This document shows, in pieces, positions 17,107-25,920 of a stretch of DNA of 42,759 nt; positions within the stretch are counted from its first letter, which is position 1, and each line of letters opens with the position of its first letter. This DNA is from Prosthecobacter debontii (GTDB lineage Bacteria > Verrucomicrobiota > Verrucomicrobiia > Verrucomicrobiales > Verrucomicrobiaceae). The stretch lies in the NCBI GenBank assembly GCA_945860295.1, contig CAMAQH010000034.1:1-42759 (forward strand), given 5' to 3'. The notes beneath the pieces were generated by a model. The model did not search any database, had not been told where the DNA came from, and saw only the letters and a list, made by a program, of their open reading frames with translations. A program made the translations under genes and the position numbers.

Positions 17107-17559
17107 ATGTCCTATCCGACCGCTCTAACCGACATCATCGAGCTATTCGAGTTCCTGCCCGAATCCGAGCGTCGGGAAAACCTCATCAACTACTCTGATG
17201 CCGCCGCTGCGTGTGTTCGTAAAGAGGGCGACACCTTCGATCTCGAAGACGTTCGCAAGGATGAAGAATGTTCTGATACTGTGGGCGTGTACTTGAATAT
17301 TGATGCCGAAGGCAAAGCCCATTTCGCCGTCGAACTCGGCCCCAAAGTGCAGACCCTAACCAAAGCCATGACGGCCATCCTTTGTCGCGGACTCGATGGC
17401 AGCACACCTGAGGAAATCATGGCCGTGCCAGCCGACTTCGTGCCGCGCATCATCGGAGCCGAACTCGTCCGATTGCGCAGCCAGACTGTTTATTATGTCC
17501 TCAGCCGCATGAAGGCAGCCGTCAAGATGTGGCTAAATCAGCGCCGGGCAGCCGAATGA
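17107..17559 (+). CDS. sufE: SufE-family sulfur acceptor
   Basis: A 150-residue SufE-like protein. SufE takes persulfide sulfur from a cysteine desulfurase on one cysteine. The first helices (IIELFEFLPESERRENLINYSD) and the end (RLRSQTVYYVLSRMKAAV) fit the family. The acceptor cysteine is Cys55 in KDEECSDTVGVY; the flanks differ from the RVPGCQSQVW seen in E. coli. No SufS/IscS gene is nearby; the neighbour is a rhodanese. The pair is probably one operon. The family call is good, but the physiological sulfur donor is uncertain. Confidence 0.85.
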   Translation: MSYPTALTDIIELFEFLPESERRENLINYSDAAAACVRKEGDTFDLEDVRKDEECSDTVGVYLNIDAEGKAHFAVELGPKVQTLTKAMTAILCRGLDGSTPEEIMAVPADFVPRIIGAELVRLRSQTVYYVLSRMKAAVKMWLNQRRAAE

Positions 17560-18071
17560 GGAAACCAATAGCGTTGGAGATGCCAACCTATTTGAAAAAT
17601 GAGATCAGGGCAGCGTCTCGGTCCCGAACCCTCCTATGTTGAAGTCGTGTTGCGAAGTCTTCGCGGCCTGCGTTTTCACCCCTGCATCCACGGTTTCCTC
17701 ACCGCACCTTTTCGTTTTTGACGGAACTAGGCGGACCTATTTCTCTCTGAACACACCAACGCCATGCCCTCCTCGGAGCGCTTTCTCAGATCACCTCTTC
17801 CAAGATACCGGCGAACGCGGGGTTGGCTGGTTTCGGAAGCAACAAACGGTAGGTATGCGACTGTTATGATGATGTCGAGAGACACTCGCCACGAGGCTTC
17901 TGTGCTTGGCAAATAAAGAACTGCCGCCTGCATGGATTTTGTTATGAACTCGCGCACACTCGCCTCTCCGCGCGTCCCTCATGCTGCCCAGTACCATTGC
18001 TGGGGCTCATCGGCATTTACCATCCTAGAGATTCGCTCACAGGGCATTTCGATCAGTCGCTCTTAGTCCGA
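17560..18071. other. gene-free interval between sufE and the DUF1592 gene
   Basis: About 510 bases with only short, atypical frames. The longest (17636-17869 plus) encodes a compositionally odd peptide with no recognisable motif. I found no tRNA-like cloverleaf, strong terminator or repeat. It could be a decayed gene; I cannot place any fragment. Confidence 0.5.
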
Positions 18072-20795
18072 TCACTCAGATTCACTGGTGCGCATCTTTT
18101 GGAAAGGCAGGCTTTCACAGATGGCGAGGATCATGTCTTGGAACTTATAGCCTGCACTTTTAGTTCGGCGGACGACTTCCTGAACGGCAGGTTTGTCGCT
18201 GTAATCAAGGCCGCGTCCGAGGGCGTAGGTCAGTAGGTTCTCTGACAGGTTTCGTGTGAAGTCGTCTGCCATGTCGCGGGCGAGTAGGGTGCGAAGTTCA
18301 GCGAGGTCTTTGAACTGCTGACCACGCACGAGAGTGCCGGTGGCGTCGATGGGGTGATTCTTTTCCTGATCACGCCAGCGACCGATAGCGTCGTAGTTTT
18401 CAAAGGCGAAGCCCATGGGGTCGAGGAAGGCGTGGCAGCCCGCGCAGGAGGCGTTGCTACGATGCTGTGCGAACTGCTCGCGCAGGGTGAGATTGGACAT
18501 GCGGACCTGCTTGTCATCCAATGGAGGCACGCCGCCGGGAGCTGGCGGTGGTGGTGTGCCGAGGATGTTTTCCAGTAGGTACTTGCCGCGCTTCACAGGG
18601 GAGGTGCGAGTCGGTGTGGAGGTGAGCGTGAGGATACTGCCCTGTGTTAGAATGCCGCCGCGTGGGGTGCCTTGGAGAGAGATTTTTTGGAACTTGTCAC
18701 CCTTCACCTGCCGCAGGCCATAGTATTTGGCCAGCTTCTCATTCACGAAGGTGTAGTCGGCGTTTAGGAAGTCGATGATGGAGAGGTTCTCACGCAAGAT
18801 GTGGTCAAAGAAGGACTGGCTCTCTCTCTTCATCGCGTTGGCGACGCTGCCTTTGAATTCAGGGAAGCGGCGGGTATCTGGCTCAACGATATCCATGTCT
18901 CGCAATTGCAGCCACTGACCAGCAAAGTTTTCTGTGAGCGACCAGGCGCGATAATCACCGATCATGCGCTTCACTTCTGTGGCTAGATTTTGTCGTAGCT
19001 CGGACTTAGCCGCAAGTTGCAGCAGGCGATCATCTGGTGGCGCGGACCAAAGGAAATAGGAGAGGCGATTAGCGAGGCTGTAGTCGTCGATCTCGGTGAT
19101 GCCATCAGCAGATGCGAGGGTGGACTGAGTGCTGCGAAAGAGAAACGAGGGAGAGACGAGCATGCCCTCTAAAGTGTAGCTCAGAGCGCCGAGTGGCGAC
19201 TCTCCTTCCTTCATCGCGAGCGCAGCAAATGCTTGCCACTTGGTTTTTTCCACATCACGCATTGGGCGGCGAAAAAGTCGCTCGCCTATCTTTTCTACAA
19301 GCACGGGAAGATCGGCGGCTTGGACGCCAAAGCCTCTGCCGAGTGGGCCTTCGAGCTTCACCTGATGTAGCCAGAAGTTACGGTCTTGTTTGGTGGCAGG
19401 ATCATAAAAGTCATTCAAGAACCAGACCTGCAATTCATGCTTTCCAGCAGGTAAATCGGCATCGACATGGAACTCCTGAACAGACTGATTCTTTGCGGTG
19501 ACGGAGAACGCTCCGATGGTTTTTCCTGCGATGCGAAGCTCGGTCTTGGCGGGTTCGTCACCAGCCTGTTGGGCACCAGCTTTGAGTGTGAATTTGTATT
19601 TGCCTGGTTCAGCGAGTTCGATCGCGTGTTTCACATAACCACTGCTGGCTAGCTCGATGGTGCCCGTGTCGATGGAGGCATCTCCCTCACCTTTTTCAAA
19701 GTGCTCACCAGAGAGTTGCAATGTCGGCAGGCCTACGGGCTTGTCTCCGATGAGCCAGCGTAGGAACTTGCTGCCGCGTGGCGCAAGCAGGCCGTAGGGG
19801 CCTTGGATTTCGATCTTGCCGAGCGCGACGTTGCGGTCGCGCTTGCCGGGATCTGGATTCATTGGCTCGGCATGATCGTTGAGAAATGCGATGGAGATTT
19901 TTGAGTCACCCGCATTGAGTTGCACGCTTTGGGTGATTTTTTGCCAGGGGCCGCGGTCGTCCTTCCAGCGTGTGCGGACATCATAGGTGGACACGTCTTT
20001 GCCATTGATGCGCAACGCGATCTTGGCAGATTCATCACCGGACTCTGTCGCTGCGACATGGAGAGTGACGGCGTAAGTCCCACTGGCAGGTGCGGTGAAT
20101 TTTCCTGCTGCCTCGGCTTCACTATGAAACCAGCGCACGCCTTCCCACTCTTTGGTTTCGCCTTTCTGATTCCAGAGCTTGGTCGCGCCGATCTCGATGT
20201 CAGCGTGCTCGGGTATGGAGATGTCCATCGCATCATCCGCCACTTGGCGCGCAGCGCGCAGGTACTTTTCCATCAGCATGGGAGAGAGGCTAAGCACGTC
20301 GCCGATGTTATCGAATCCGTAGCCCGTATCGTCAGGCGGAAATTCTTTGGCTGGCTGGGTGTCCACATACAGCAGGTCTCGTACGGTGTTGTTGTATTCG
20401 GTGCGATTGAGGCGGCGTGCGGTGACATGGCCAGGGTCAGGTTTGGTGGGATCAAACCAGAAGATGGAGTCATCGATCCAGGCCACGATTTCGTCCCGCT
20501 GCTGCAAAGTTGGTTTTTCCTTTTTCTTCTCTGGTGGCATCACATGGGTGACCATTTGCTGGCGCACATGATCCCAGAGCACGAAGTCGGCACGCAGCGC
20601 CGCGTAATCTTTGTGCTCGTCAAAAGCGAAGTCGCCTTTATCCGTGCCGTCGGAATGGCAGTCGTAGCAAAACTGTTCGAGCAGTGGTTTAATCTTTTGA
20701 TCAAAAGCGGCCTGACCACGAGTGGCCAGAGCATCAGCCGCAGGGGCTGCAATGGCGTTTAGGCAGAGAAGGAGAATGAAACGCAGGGGGAGCAT
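18072..20795 (-). CDS. secreted DUF1587/DUF1592/DUF1588/DUF1585 cytochrome-like protein
   Basis: A 907-residue exported protein of the large Planctomycete/Verrucomicrobium cytochrome-like group. After a signal peptide comes a heme-c-type motif CYDCH (43-47). DUF1587 follows (RRLNRTEYNNTVRDLL, FPPDDTGYGFDNIGDVLSLSP). Two beta-rich carbohydrate-binding-like inserts each contain an LRINGK or LRIAGK strand (about 225-300 and 385-480). The DUF1592 region (NRLSYFLWSAPPDDRLL), DUF1588 with a second CAGCH motif (NASCAGCHAFLDPMGFAFENYD) and DUF1585 (LSENLLTYALGRGLDYSD) complete it. The biochemical role is unproven; redox or sugar-oxidation functions are proposed for the group. It is transcribed divergently from a DUF1080 gene. 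The DUF1552 partner often found next to such genes is absent. Confidence 0.9.
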   Translation of the reverse strand: MLPLRFILLLCLNAIAAPAADALATRGQAAFDQKIKPLLEQFCYDCHSDGTDKGDFAFDEHKDYAALRADFVLWDHVRQQMVTHVMPPEKKKEKPTLQQRDEIVAWIDDSIFWFDPTKPDPGHVTARRLNRTEYNNTVRDLLYVDTQPAKEFPPDDTGYGFDNIGDVLSLSPMLMEKYLRAARQVADDAMDISIPEHADIEIGATKLWNQKGETKEWEGVRWFHSEAEAAGKFTAPASGTYAVTLHVAATESGDESAKIALRINGKDVSTYDVRTRWKDDRGPWQKITQSVQLNAGDSKISIAFLNDHAEPMNPDPGKRDRNVALGKIEIQGPYGLLAPRGSKFLRWLIGDKPVGLPTLQLSGEHFEKGEGDASIDTGTIELASSGYVKHAIELAEPGKYKFTLKAGAQQAGDEPAKTELRIAGKTIGAFSVTAKNQSVQEFHVDADLPAGKHELQVWFLNDFYDPATKQDRNFWLHQVKLEGPLGRGFGVQAADLPVLVEKIGERLFRRPMRDVEKTKWQAFAALAMKEGESPLGALSYTLEGMLVSPSFLFRSTQSTLASADGITEIDDYSLANRLSYFLWSAPPDDRLLQLAAKSELRQNLATEVKRMIGDYRAWSLTENFAGQWLQLRDMDIVEPDTRRFPEFKGSVANAMKRESQSFFDHILRENLSIIDFLNADYTFVNEKLAKYYGLRQVKGDKFQKISLQGTPRGGILTQGSILTLTSTPTRTSPVKRGKYLLENILGTPPPPAPGGVPPLDDKQVRMSNLTLREQFAQHRSNASCAGCHAFLDPMGFAFENYDAIGRWRDQEKNHPIDATGTLVRGQQFKDLAELRTLLARDMADDFTRNLSENLLTYALGRGLDYSDKPAVQEVVRRTKSAGYKFQDMILAICESLPFQKMRTSESE

Positions 20796-20937
20796 GTTCA
20801 GGAGACAATACGCATGAAAGCACGGCTAGATTACCTTGCGTTGATATTGTGGGACTTAAACGAGGTTTAAGCGGTGGTATCAGCCGCTGGAGTAAAGCGA
20901 TAGACAAAAGGAAGGGGGTGCGTTAAAACGGCCTACC

Positions 20938-21654
20938 ATGAAAACCATTCGCACACTCGCTCTCCTTGCCGCTTTCACCCTTCCTGCTTTGGCGGAAGAC
21001 GTTACTATTTTTAATGGCACCGACCTCACGGGTTGGGAAGGCAACAAGGCTCTATGGAGCGTGCAGGATGGCACGATCACTGGCATCACCCCGCCTGACC
21101 CGGCTGATCCAAAGAAGGGTATCATCAAGCACAACACCTTCCTCGTCTGGAAAGACGGCACGGTGGGTGACTTCGAGCTGAGCTTCCAATACCGTATCGA
21201 GAAGGGAAACTCCGGGGTGCAGTATCGCAGCAAGGAGTTGGCTCCCGGTGCCTTCGGTCCGATCATCAGCGGCTATCAGGCTGACTTTGAAGCTGGCACT
21301 ACTTATAGTGGGATTCTCTATGAAGAGCGTGGTCGTGGCATCTTAGCGAAGCGCGGTGAAAAGACAGTGATCAAAGCAGGAGTTGATGCCAAGAAGCCGG
21401 TCGTCGAGCAGGCAGGTACCGTAGGTGACAGTGCGGCCATCCAGGCAAGCATTAAGAGCGAAGACTGGAACGAATATAAAATCATCGCTAAAGGCAATCA
21501 TGTGCAGCATTTCATCAACGGCATGCAGACGATCGACGTGACCGATCAAGACGCTGCGAACGCACCGAAGGAAGGACTGCTCGCCCTCCAGATTCATGCG
21601 GGTCCACCGATGAAGGTGCAGTTCAAGAGCTTCAAATTCACTCCAACGAAATAA
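20938..21654 (+). CDS. secreted DUF1080 (3-keto-disaccharide hydrolase-like) protein
   Basis: A 238-residue exported protein: signal peptide (MKTIRTLALLAAFTLPALA), then one DUF1080 concanavalin-like domain with the opening FNGTDLTGWEG and the strands DFELSFQYRIEKGNSGVQYRS, EWNEYKI-type and KVQFKSFKF. Some DUF1080 proteins cleave 3-keto-glycosides made by sugar oxidoreductases; others are untested. The 142-base divergent promoter region with the cytochrome-like DUF1592 gene suggests co-regulation in glycan or glycoside processing. Activity is inferred from the family only. Confidence 0.9.
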   Translation: MKTIRTLALLAAFTLPALAEDVTIFNGTDLTGWEGNKALWSVQDGTITGITPPDPADPKKGIIKHNTFLVWKDGTVGDFELSFQYRIEKGNSGVQYRSKELAPGAFGPIISGYQADFEAGTTYSGILYEERGRGILAKRGEKTVIKAGVDAKKPVVEQAGTVGDSAAIQASIKSEDWNEYKIIAKGNHVQHFINGMQTIDVTDQDAANAPKEGLLALQIHAGPPMKVQFKSFKFTPTK

Positions 21655-21688
21655 GTCCGGTTCGGCAACTGCTGCACCTGTTTTTCCT

Positions 21689-22417
21689 ATGCGATCGATA
21701 CTCAAAGCGCATCTCTTCATCCTAGCCATCTGGCTCGGCGGCACTGCACTCGCTAGTGCCCAGCAAAAAGAGTTCATCATCTGTTCCGGTGGCCCAGCCT
21801 TGCGCCAGTGGGAAGATCTGCGTCAGACCGGTCAACAGCATGACCGCTGGTGGGGGAACTTTGTCCGCACGGCTCGTGTCAGGATGCAGGAAATCCAGAA
21901 AACGGCACCTCAGGGCACTACCATCACGTGGCTCGTTTATCGGGACTCCTATTTGCGCCGCGCTGCCGCTGATCATGATCCGCTGACTGCACATGTCGAA
22001 TCCGTGCGTGACGCCTACAAAATCAATCTCGTCTGGTTCCGCACGGGTGATGACGTCATCCGCTACATCAATGATGGAGGCGGAGCCATCTCACGACGCA
22101 GCACCAAGGTCTCCGGCTTTGAGTACTTTGGTCACTCAAATAAGCACTGCTTCCTCTTTGACTACAGCTCAGACATCTACGCCAGCTCCACCGCATGGTT
22201 GCATGAGGCTGACTTGAGTCGCCTGAATCGCAGCGCTTTTGCTCGCAAAGCATTTTGTCAGAGCTGGGGCTGCCACACCGCTGAAAGCATGAGCAAGGCC
22301 TGGAAAAGCGCCACCGGCGTTCCCATGATCGGAGCCTTTGGTAAAACCGACTATTCCTTCATGCATCTGCGTGGCTGGAAGGTCGCGCTCGCGCCAGGGG
22401 CTAGCTGGTCGCGATAA
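21689..22417 (+). CDS. secreted protein with possible caspase-like (clan CD) His/Cys pair
   Basis: A 242-residue exported protein (signal peptide ending ALASAQ). I do not recognise a named family. Two blocks stand out: GFEYFGHS (143-150, His149) and KAFCQSWGCHTAES (187-200, Cys195). A hydrophobic strand ending in GH, and a second ending in C about 45 residues later, resembles the catalytic dyad layout of caspase/CHAT/gingipain-type peptidases. An upstream strand (ITWLVYRDSY) and an intervening acidic/aromatic segment are compatible with that fold. It starts 34 bases after the DUF1080 gene and may share its transcript. The peptidase idea is inference; a non-catalytic protein is possible. Confidence 0.7.
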   Translation: MRSILKAHLFILAIWLGGTALASAQQKEFIICSGGPALRQWEDLRQTGQQHDRWWGNFVRTARVRMQEIQKTAPQGTTITWLVYRDSYLRRAAADHDPLTAHVESVRDAYKINLVWFRTGDDVIRYINDGGGAISRRSTKVSGFEYFGHSNKHCFLFDYSSDIYASSTAWLHEADLSRLNRSAFARKAFCQSWGCHTAESMSKAWKSATGVPMIGAFGKTDYSFMHLRGWKVALAPGASWSR

Positions 22418-22489
22418 ACTGGCTCGGTTTGAGCTTTCCGCTGTTTTGGCAGACTGATACTAGTCTCATCAAACGTAACAACTTCTCTT

Positions 22490-23605
22490 ATGACACGCCT
22501 GCAACTCATCCTTTCCGCCCTTCTCCTTTTTTGTGTTATGCATGCTGCCTCGGCGCAGAGTGCTTCTGGATTCAAGGTCGCCGATCTAGAAACCTGGGCG
22601 AAGAAGGGCGATGCCGATGCGCAGTTCGAGTACGGTCTGCGACTGCTCACGGGTGAAGATACCAAGAAAGACGAAAAGGCTGGCGTCGTCTGGATGGAAA
22701 AAGCTGCTAACCAAAAGCATCTGCGCGCGCAGTTTGTTATGGGGTCACTCTATGAAGACGGCGCAGGTGTGAAAAAGGACGAATCCAAGGCGGTCGAATG
22801 GTATCGCAAATCCGCAGAGAACGGCTTTGCCCCTGCGCAGTTCGCCATCGCCATGGCCTTCGATCTCGGGCGCGGCATCAAGCAAGACCCAGTCAAAGCC
22901 ACCGAATGGTTACAAAAAGCCGCTGAACAAAATCATCCGCAGTCCCAGACCGCCCTCGCCGCTAAAATGGAGCGCGGTGTCGGTGTCGCCAAGAACCCCT
23001 CCAAAGCAGCCCTGCTTTACCTCCGCGCCGCCCAGCAGGATCACGTGCAGGCTATGAGCCGTTTGGCCAATCTTTACTACACCGGTAATGGCGTGCCTCT
23101 CGACTACCGTCGTGCAGGCGCATGGTATCAGCGTGCCGCCAAGAGTGACGATCCATGGTCCTCAAACAACCTCGCTTGGTTCCTCGCCACCTGTCCTGAA
23201 GAGAGTCTGCAAAATGGTGAGCAAGCCGTTCAGTTCGCTGCACGATCCCTCCGCATCATGGACGAAGCCGGGGAAGATCAGCGCTATGAAATGATCGACA
23301 CCAAAGCTGCCTGCCTCGCCCGCAACGGCGAATATCTCGAAGCCATTCTTTGGCAAAAGAAAGCCCTCGCCCTGCTGCCAGAGGACAAAGATCTGGCTGA
23401 AGAAGAGCGCAAATCTCTCGAAGCGGAATTCAAAGGTCGCCTCAAGCTCTACCAGCAGGAGAGTCCCTACAATGAGCCCGAGCCGAAGATCGAAAATGAA
23501 GCCGCGCCACTCCCCCAGGACACCATTCTACAAGACGAAGGCATCCCTGGAGAAGGCACTAAGCCCAAGAAGAAAAAGAGCAGCAACAAGGGCACGGTGG
23601 TCTGA
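22490..23605 (+). CDS. secreted Sel1-repeat (SEL1-like TPR) protein
   Basis: A 371-residue exported protein (signal ending AASAQ). It has at least five Sel1-like repeats, for example AQFVMGSLYEDGAGVKKDES and AMSRLANLYYTGNGVPLDY, each ending in a KAxEWxxKAA-type helix. Such solenoids scaffold protein-protein contacts. A TPR-like helical region follows (about 220-320), and the C-terminus is an acidic then Lys-rich low-complexity tail (PKKKKSSNKG). It is probably periplasmic; no partner is evident from context. Confidence 0.88.
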   Translation: MTRLQLILSALLLFCVMHAASAQSASGFKVADLETWAKKGDADAQFEYGLRLLTGEDTKKDEKAGVVWMEKAANQKHLRAQFVMGSLYEDGAGVKKDESKAVEWYRKSAENGFAPAQFAIAMAFDLGRGIKQDPVKATEWLQKAAEQNHPQSQTALAAKMERGVGVAKNPSKAALLYLRAAQQDHVQAMSRLANLYYTGNGVPLDYRRAGAWYQRAAKSDDPWSSNNLAWFLATCPEESLQNGEQAVQFAARSLRIMDEAGEDQRYEMIDTKAACLARNGEYLEAILWQKKALALLPEDKDLAEEERKSLEAEFKGRLKLYQQESPYNEPEPKIENEAAPLPQDTILQDEGIPGEGTKPKKKKSSNKGTVV

Positions 23606-23730
23606 GTTGGCGCAATTTTCGCGCATCAGAGCGCAATCCTTGCAAGACTAGGCTGAAGCGGCACGGTTACACTTGCGCCCTGAGATCTTCATTCAGGTTT
23701 TCTCCTTCGTTTTATTCGTCATTTCCCCCC

Positions 23731-25497
23731 ATGTCCACTGTTGCTGTCCGTTCTGTTGCCCTGCCGCCTGCCATTCCTGGATTGGTGCGCCGTTTTCGTC
23801 AGCCAAAAAAGAACATCCCGCAAACCAAGCAGGACCGTGACTTTGTGCTGAAGTCGGTGCGTGAATATTCTGAGCAGCACAAACTGGTGCCGCCTGTGCC
23901 GATCGATGAACTGCAAGTTCACACGGAGAAGATCATGGCGCTCAATGGCATCGAGAAAATCTACCGCGACTACACGGGTGTTCTGCTGGCGAATGAGACC
24001 TGGCGTGAGTCTCTGGCCAGCGTGCCCTTTGAAAAGCGTCTGCTGCTCATGCCCAAATGCATCCGCATTGAGAGCAAGTGCCCGGCTCCCTTTGATGAGT
24101 TCGGCCTGCTCTGCAAACAGTGTGGTCTGTGCAGCATTCAGGACTTCCAAAATGAGGCAGAGAAGCTGGGCTATGCGGTGCTAGTGGCTGAAGGAAGTGC
24201 CATCGTCATGTCGCTGATTCAGACGGGCAAGATCGAGGCCATCGTGGGAATTTCCTGCCTGCCAGTTTTGGAGCGCACGTTCCCTTACATTGAGGCGGCT
24301 GCGATCCCTGCGGTGGCGGTGCCTTTGCTGCAGGATGACTGCATCGATACCACGGTCGATGTTGATTGGGTCTGGGATTACATCCACCTGACTAGCGAAG
24401 ACAAGACACGCCGCCTGAACCTGAATGCGCTGCATGATGAGGTGAAGACTTGGTTCACAGCCGAAGCCCTTGATGCGCTGCTCGGTAAGCCCACTTGTCA
24501 GACGGAACAAATCGCTCGTGATTGGCTGGGCCGCGCGGGCAAACGCTGGAGGCCCTTTTTGACCATCGCCGCTTATCAGGCGCTGCGTGAAGATCCTGAA
24601 AGCCCGATCTCTGATGATCTCAAACTTGCTGCTGTATCCGTCGAAGCTTTCCACAAGGCTTCACTGATTCACGACGACATCGAAGACAACGACGCTGAGC
24701 GCTATGGTGAGCCGACGCTGCACTCCGAATACGGTGTGGGTGTGGCCTTGAACGTTGGTGATCTTCTCATCGGCGAGGGGTACCGCCTTCTGGCCGAAAT
24801 GAAATGCGCCAGCCATCTGCGCAGTGCGTGTTTGAAAGTAGCGGCTGAAGGTCAGCGTGAGCTCTGTCGTGGACAGGGTGCGGAGTTGCTCTGGAATAAT
24901 CATCCCGTAACGCTCAGCAATACGCAGGTGCTGGAAATCTTCCGCAGCAAGACGGCACCAGCCTTTGAGGTCGCTTTGAAAATCGGCGCTGCTTTGGCGG
25001 GCCAACTCGATGAGACCGCTGATGCGCTGCATAGCTACAGTGAGAACTTGGGCATCGCTTATCAGATCCGCGATGACCTCGATGATCTCGGTGACGACTC
25101 TGCTGCTGACAATAATGTTAGTATTCGTCCCAGCATCGTCCTGGCTCTGCTACGTGAGCGCGGTAAAGGCGAGGTCAAAGATACGATGGAAGCGCTTTGG
25201 AATGCTCAAGCTACGACACTGCCAGACAAGCCTACCATTCGTCAATGGGCAGAGGAAACGGGCGCTTATGAAAAGTCCACGCTCATGCTGGAAACCTACA
25301 AAGAAGCGGCTATCCGCAGCCTTCAGGAAGTCGAACTGCCGAATTTAAAAGGCTTGCTGCGCCGTGTGATTGGCAAGATTTTCAACGAACTCGAAATTAA
25401 AGGTTGGTGTCGAGAGTTCGAGCAGAAGAATCTGAATCCCGAACTGCGTGAGCAGGCAGCTAAAGCGGCCGAGCATCTTGTGGCCAAAGTCGCTTAA
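23731..25497 (+). CDS. DUF116 - polyprenyl synthetase fusion
   Basis: A 588-residue two-domain protein. Residues ~40-220 resemble DUF116: a cluster of cysteines in MPKCIRIESKC, CKQCGLC (110, 117, 128, 131, 134) and later VGISCLPVL (176) suggests a metal or Fe-S site. Residues ~245-588 form a trans-isoprenyl diphosphate synthase with GKRWRP (270-275), the first aspartate-rich motif LIHDDIEDND (315-319 DDIED) and the second QIRDDLDDLGDD (448-452 DDLDD). The synthase would condense IPP with allylic diphosphates in the cytosol; product length cannot be judged safely. It appears monocistronic. The fusion implies that the Cys-rich domain modifies or senses isoprenoid synthesis; that link is inference. 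Confidence 0.85.
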   Translation: MSTVAVRSVALPPAIPGLVRRFRQPKKNIPQTKQDRDFVLKSVREYSEQHKLVPPVPIDELQVHTEKIMALNGIEKIYRDYTGVLLANETWRESLASVPFEKRLLLMPKCIRIESKCPAPFDEFGLLCKQCGLCSIQDFQNEAEKLGYAVLVAEGSAIVMSLIQTGKIEAIVGISCLPVLERTFPYIEAAAIPAVAVPLLQDDCIDTTVDVDWVWDYIHLTSEDKTRRLNLNALHDEVKTWFTAEALDALLGKPTCQTEQIARDWLGRAGKRWRPFLTIAAYQALREDPESPISDDLKLAAVSVEAFHKASLIHDDIEDNDAERYGEPTLHSEYGVGVALNVGDLLIGEGYRLLAEMKCASHLRSACLKVAAEGQRELCRGQGAELLWNNHPVTLSNTQVLEIFRSKTAPAFEVALKIGAALAGQLDETADALHSYSENLGIAYQIRDDLDDLGDDSAADNNVSIRPSIVLALLRERGKGEVKDTMEALWNAQATTLPDKPTIRQWAEETGAYEKSTLMLETYKEAAIRSLQEVELPNLKGLLRRVIGKIFNELEIKGWCREFEQKNLNPELREQAAKAAEHLVAKVA

Positions 25498-25920
25498 AAA
25501 TCACTTTGCTTGGGCTGGCATGTAGCTCAGCCATGCCCGCCAATAAGTGTGGGTTAGAGCCATGATGCCGATCCCTGCCAGCACGGGCTTGGATGTTTCA
25601 GAAACATTTAGAGTATGCAGTGTCTGATCAGCAGAGGCCATTACACTTGGCTCAATAGCCGTCTCTGCCACCATGATCTTGGAGAGCAGGGCGTCGACTG
25701 AACAAACAAATCAGTAAAGTGTAGCGCGTATCATTTTCATATGGAGAGCTTTTAAATCAGTAAGTCCTCATGCTGACAAAATAATTGCAAATCTAAATGG
25801 TTATCCAAATGTCTAATAATTAATTACAGTCAAATTCTTGGTTATCGCAAGATGTCATGGCTGGCACAACCGCCCTTGACCCTGAATGGCAGGCTTGTCC
25901 TTTCGGACTTTCCTTGCCTG
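25498..25920. other. AT-rich intergenic region before a decayed ACP gene
   Basis: This holds one possible short minus-strand ORF (25501-25674). It then becomes strongly AT-rich (about 25690-25850), with stretches such as TAATAATTAATTA, well below the base composition of its surroundings. No clear promoter pair, repeat or tRNA is seen. Confidence 0.45.
25501..25674 (-). CDS. possible 57-residue membrane peptide or gene remnant
   Basis: A short frame below usual ORF cut-offs starts at ATG 25674 and reads MVAETAIEPSVM..., then KPVLAGIGIMALTHTYWRAW, ending PAQAK. The hydrophobic stretch near the C-terminus could span a membrane. The frame stays open 14 further codons upstream of the ATG to about 25713. 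It has no recognisable family and could be the 3' end of a lost gene. Confidence 0.25.
   Translation of the reverse strand: MVAETAIEPSVMASADQTLHTLNVSETSKPVLAGIGIMALTHTYWRAWLSYMPAQAK

Noticed and set aside
17636..17869. 77-residue ORF in the gene-free interval
   Set aside because: Unusual composition, no start signal and no recognisable pattern.
19920..20762. 280-residue plus-strand ORF
   Set aside because: Antisense to the DUF1592-type gene, which has clear domains and signal peptide.
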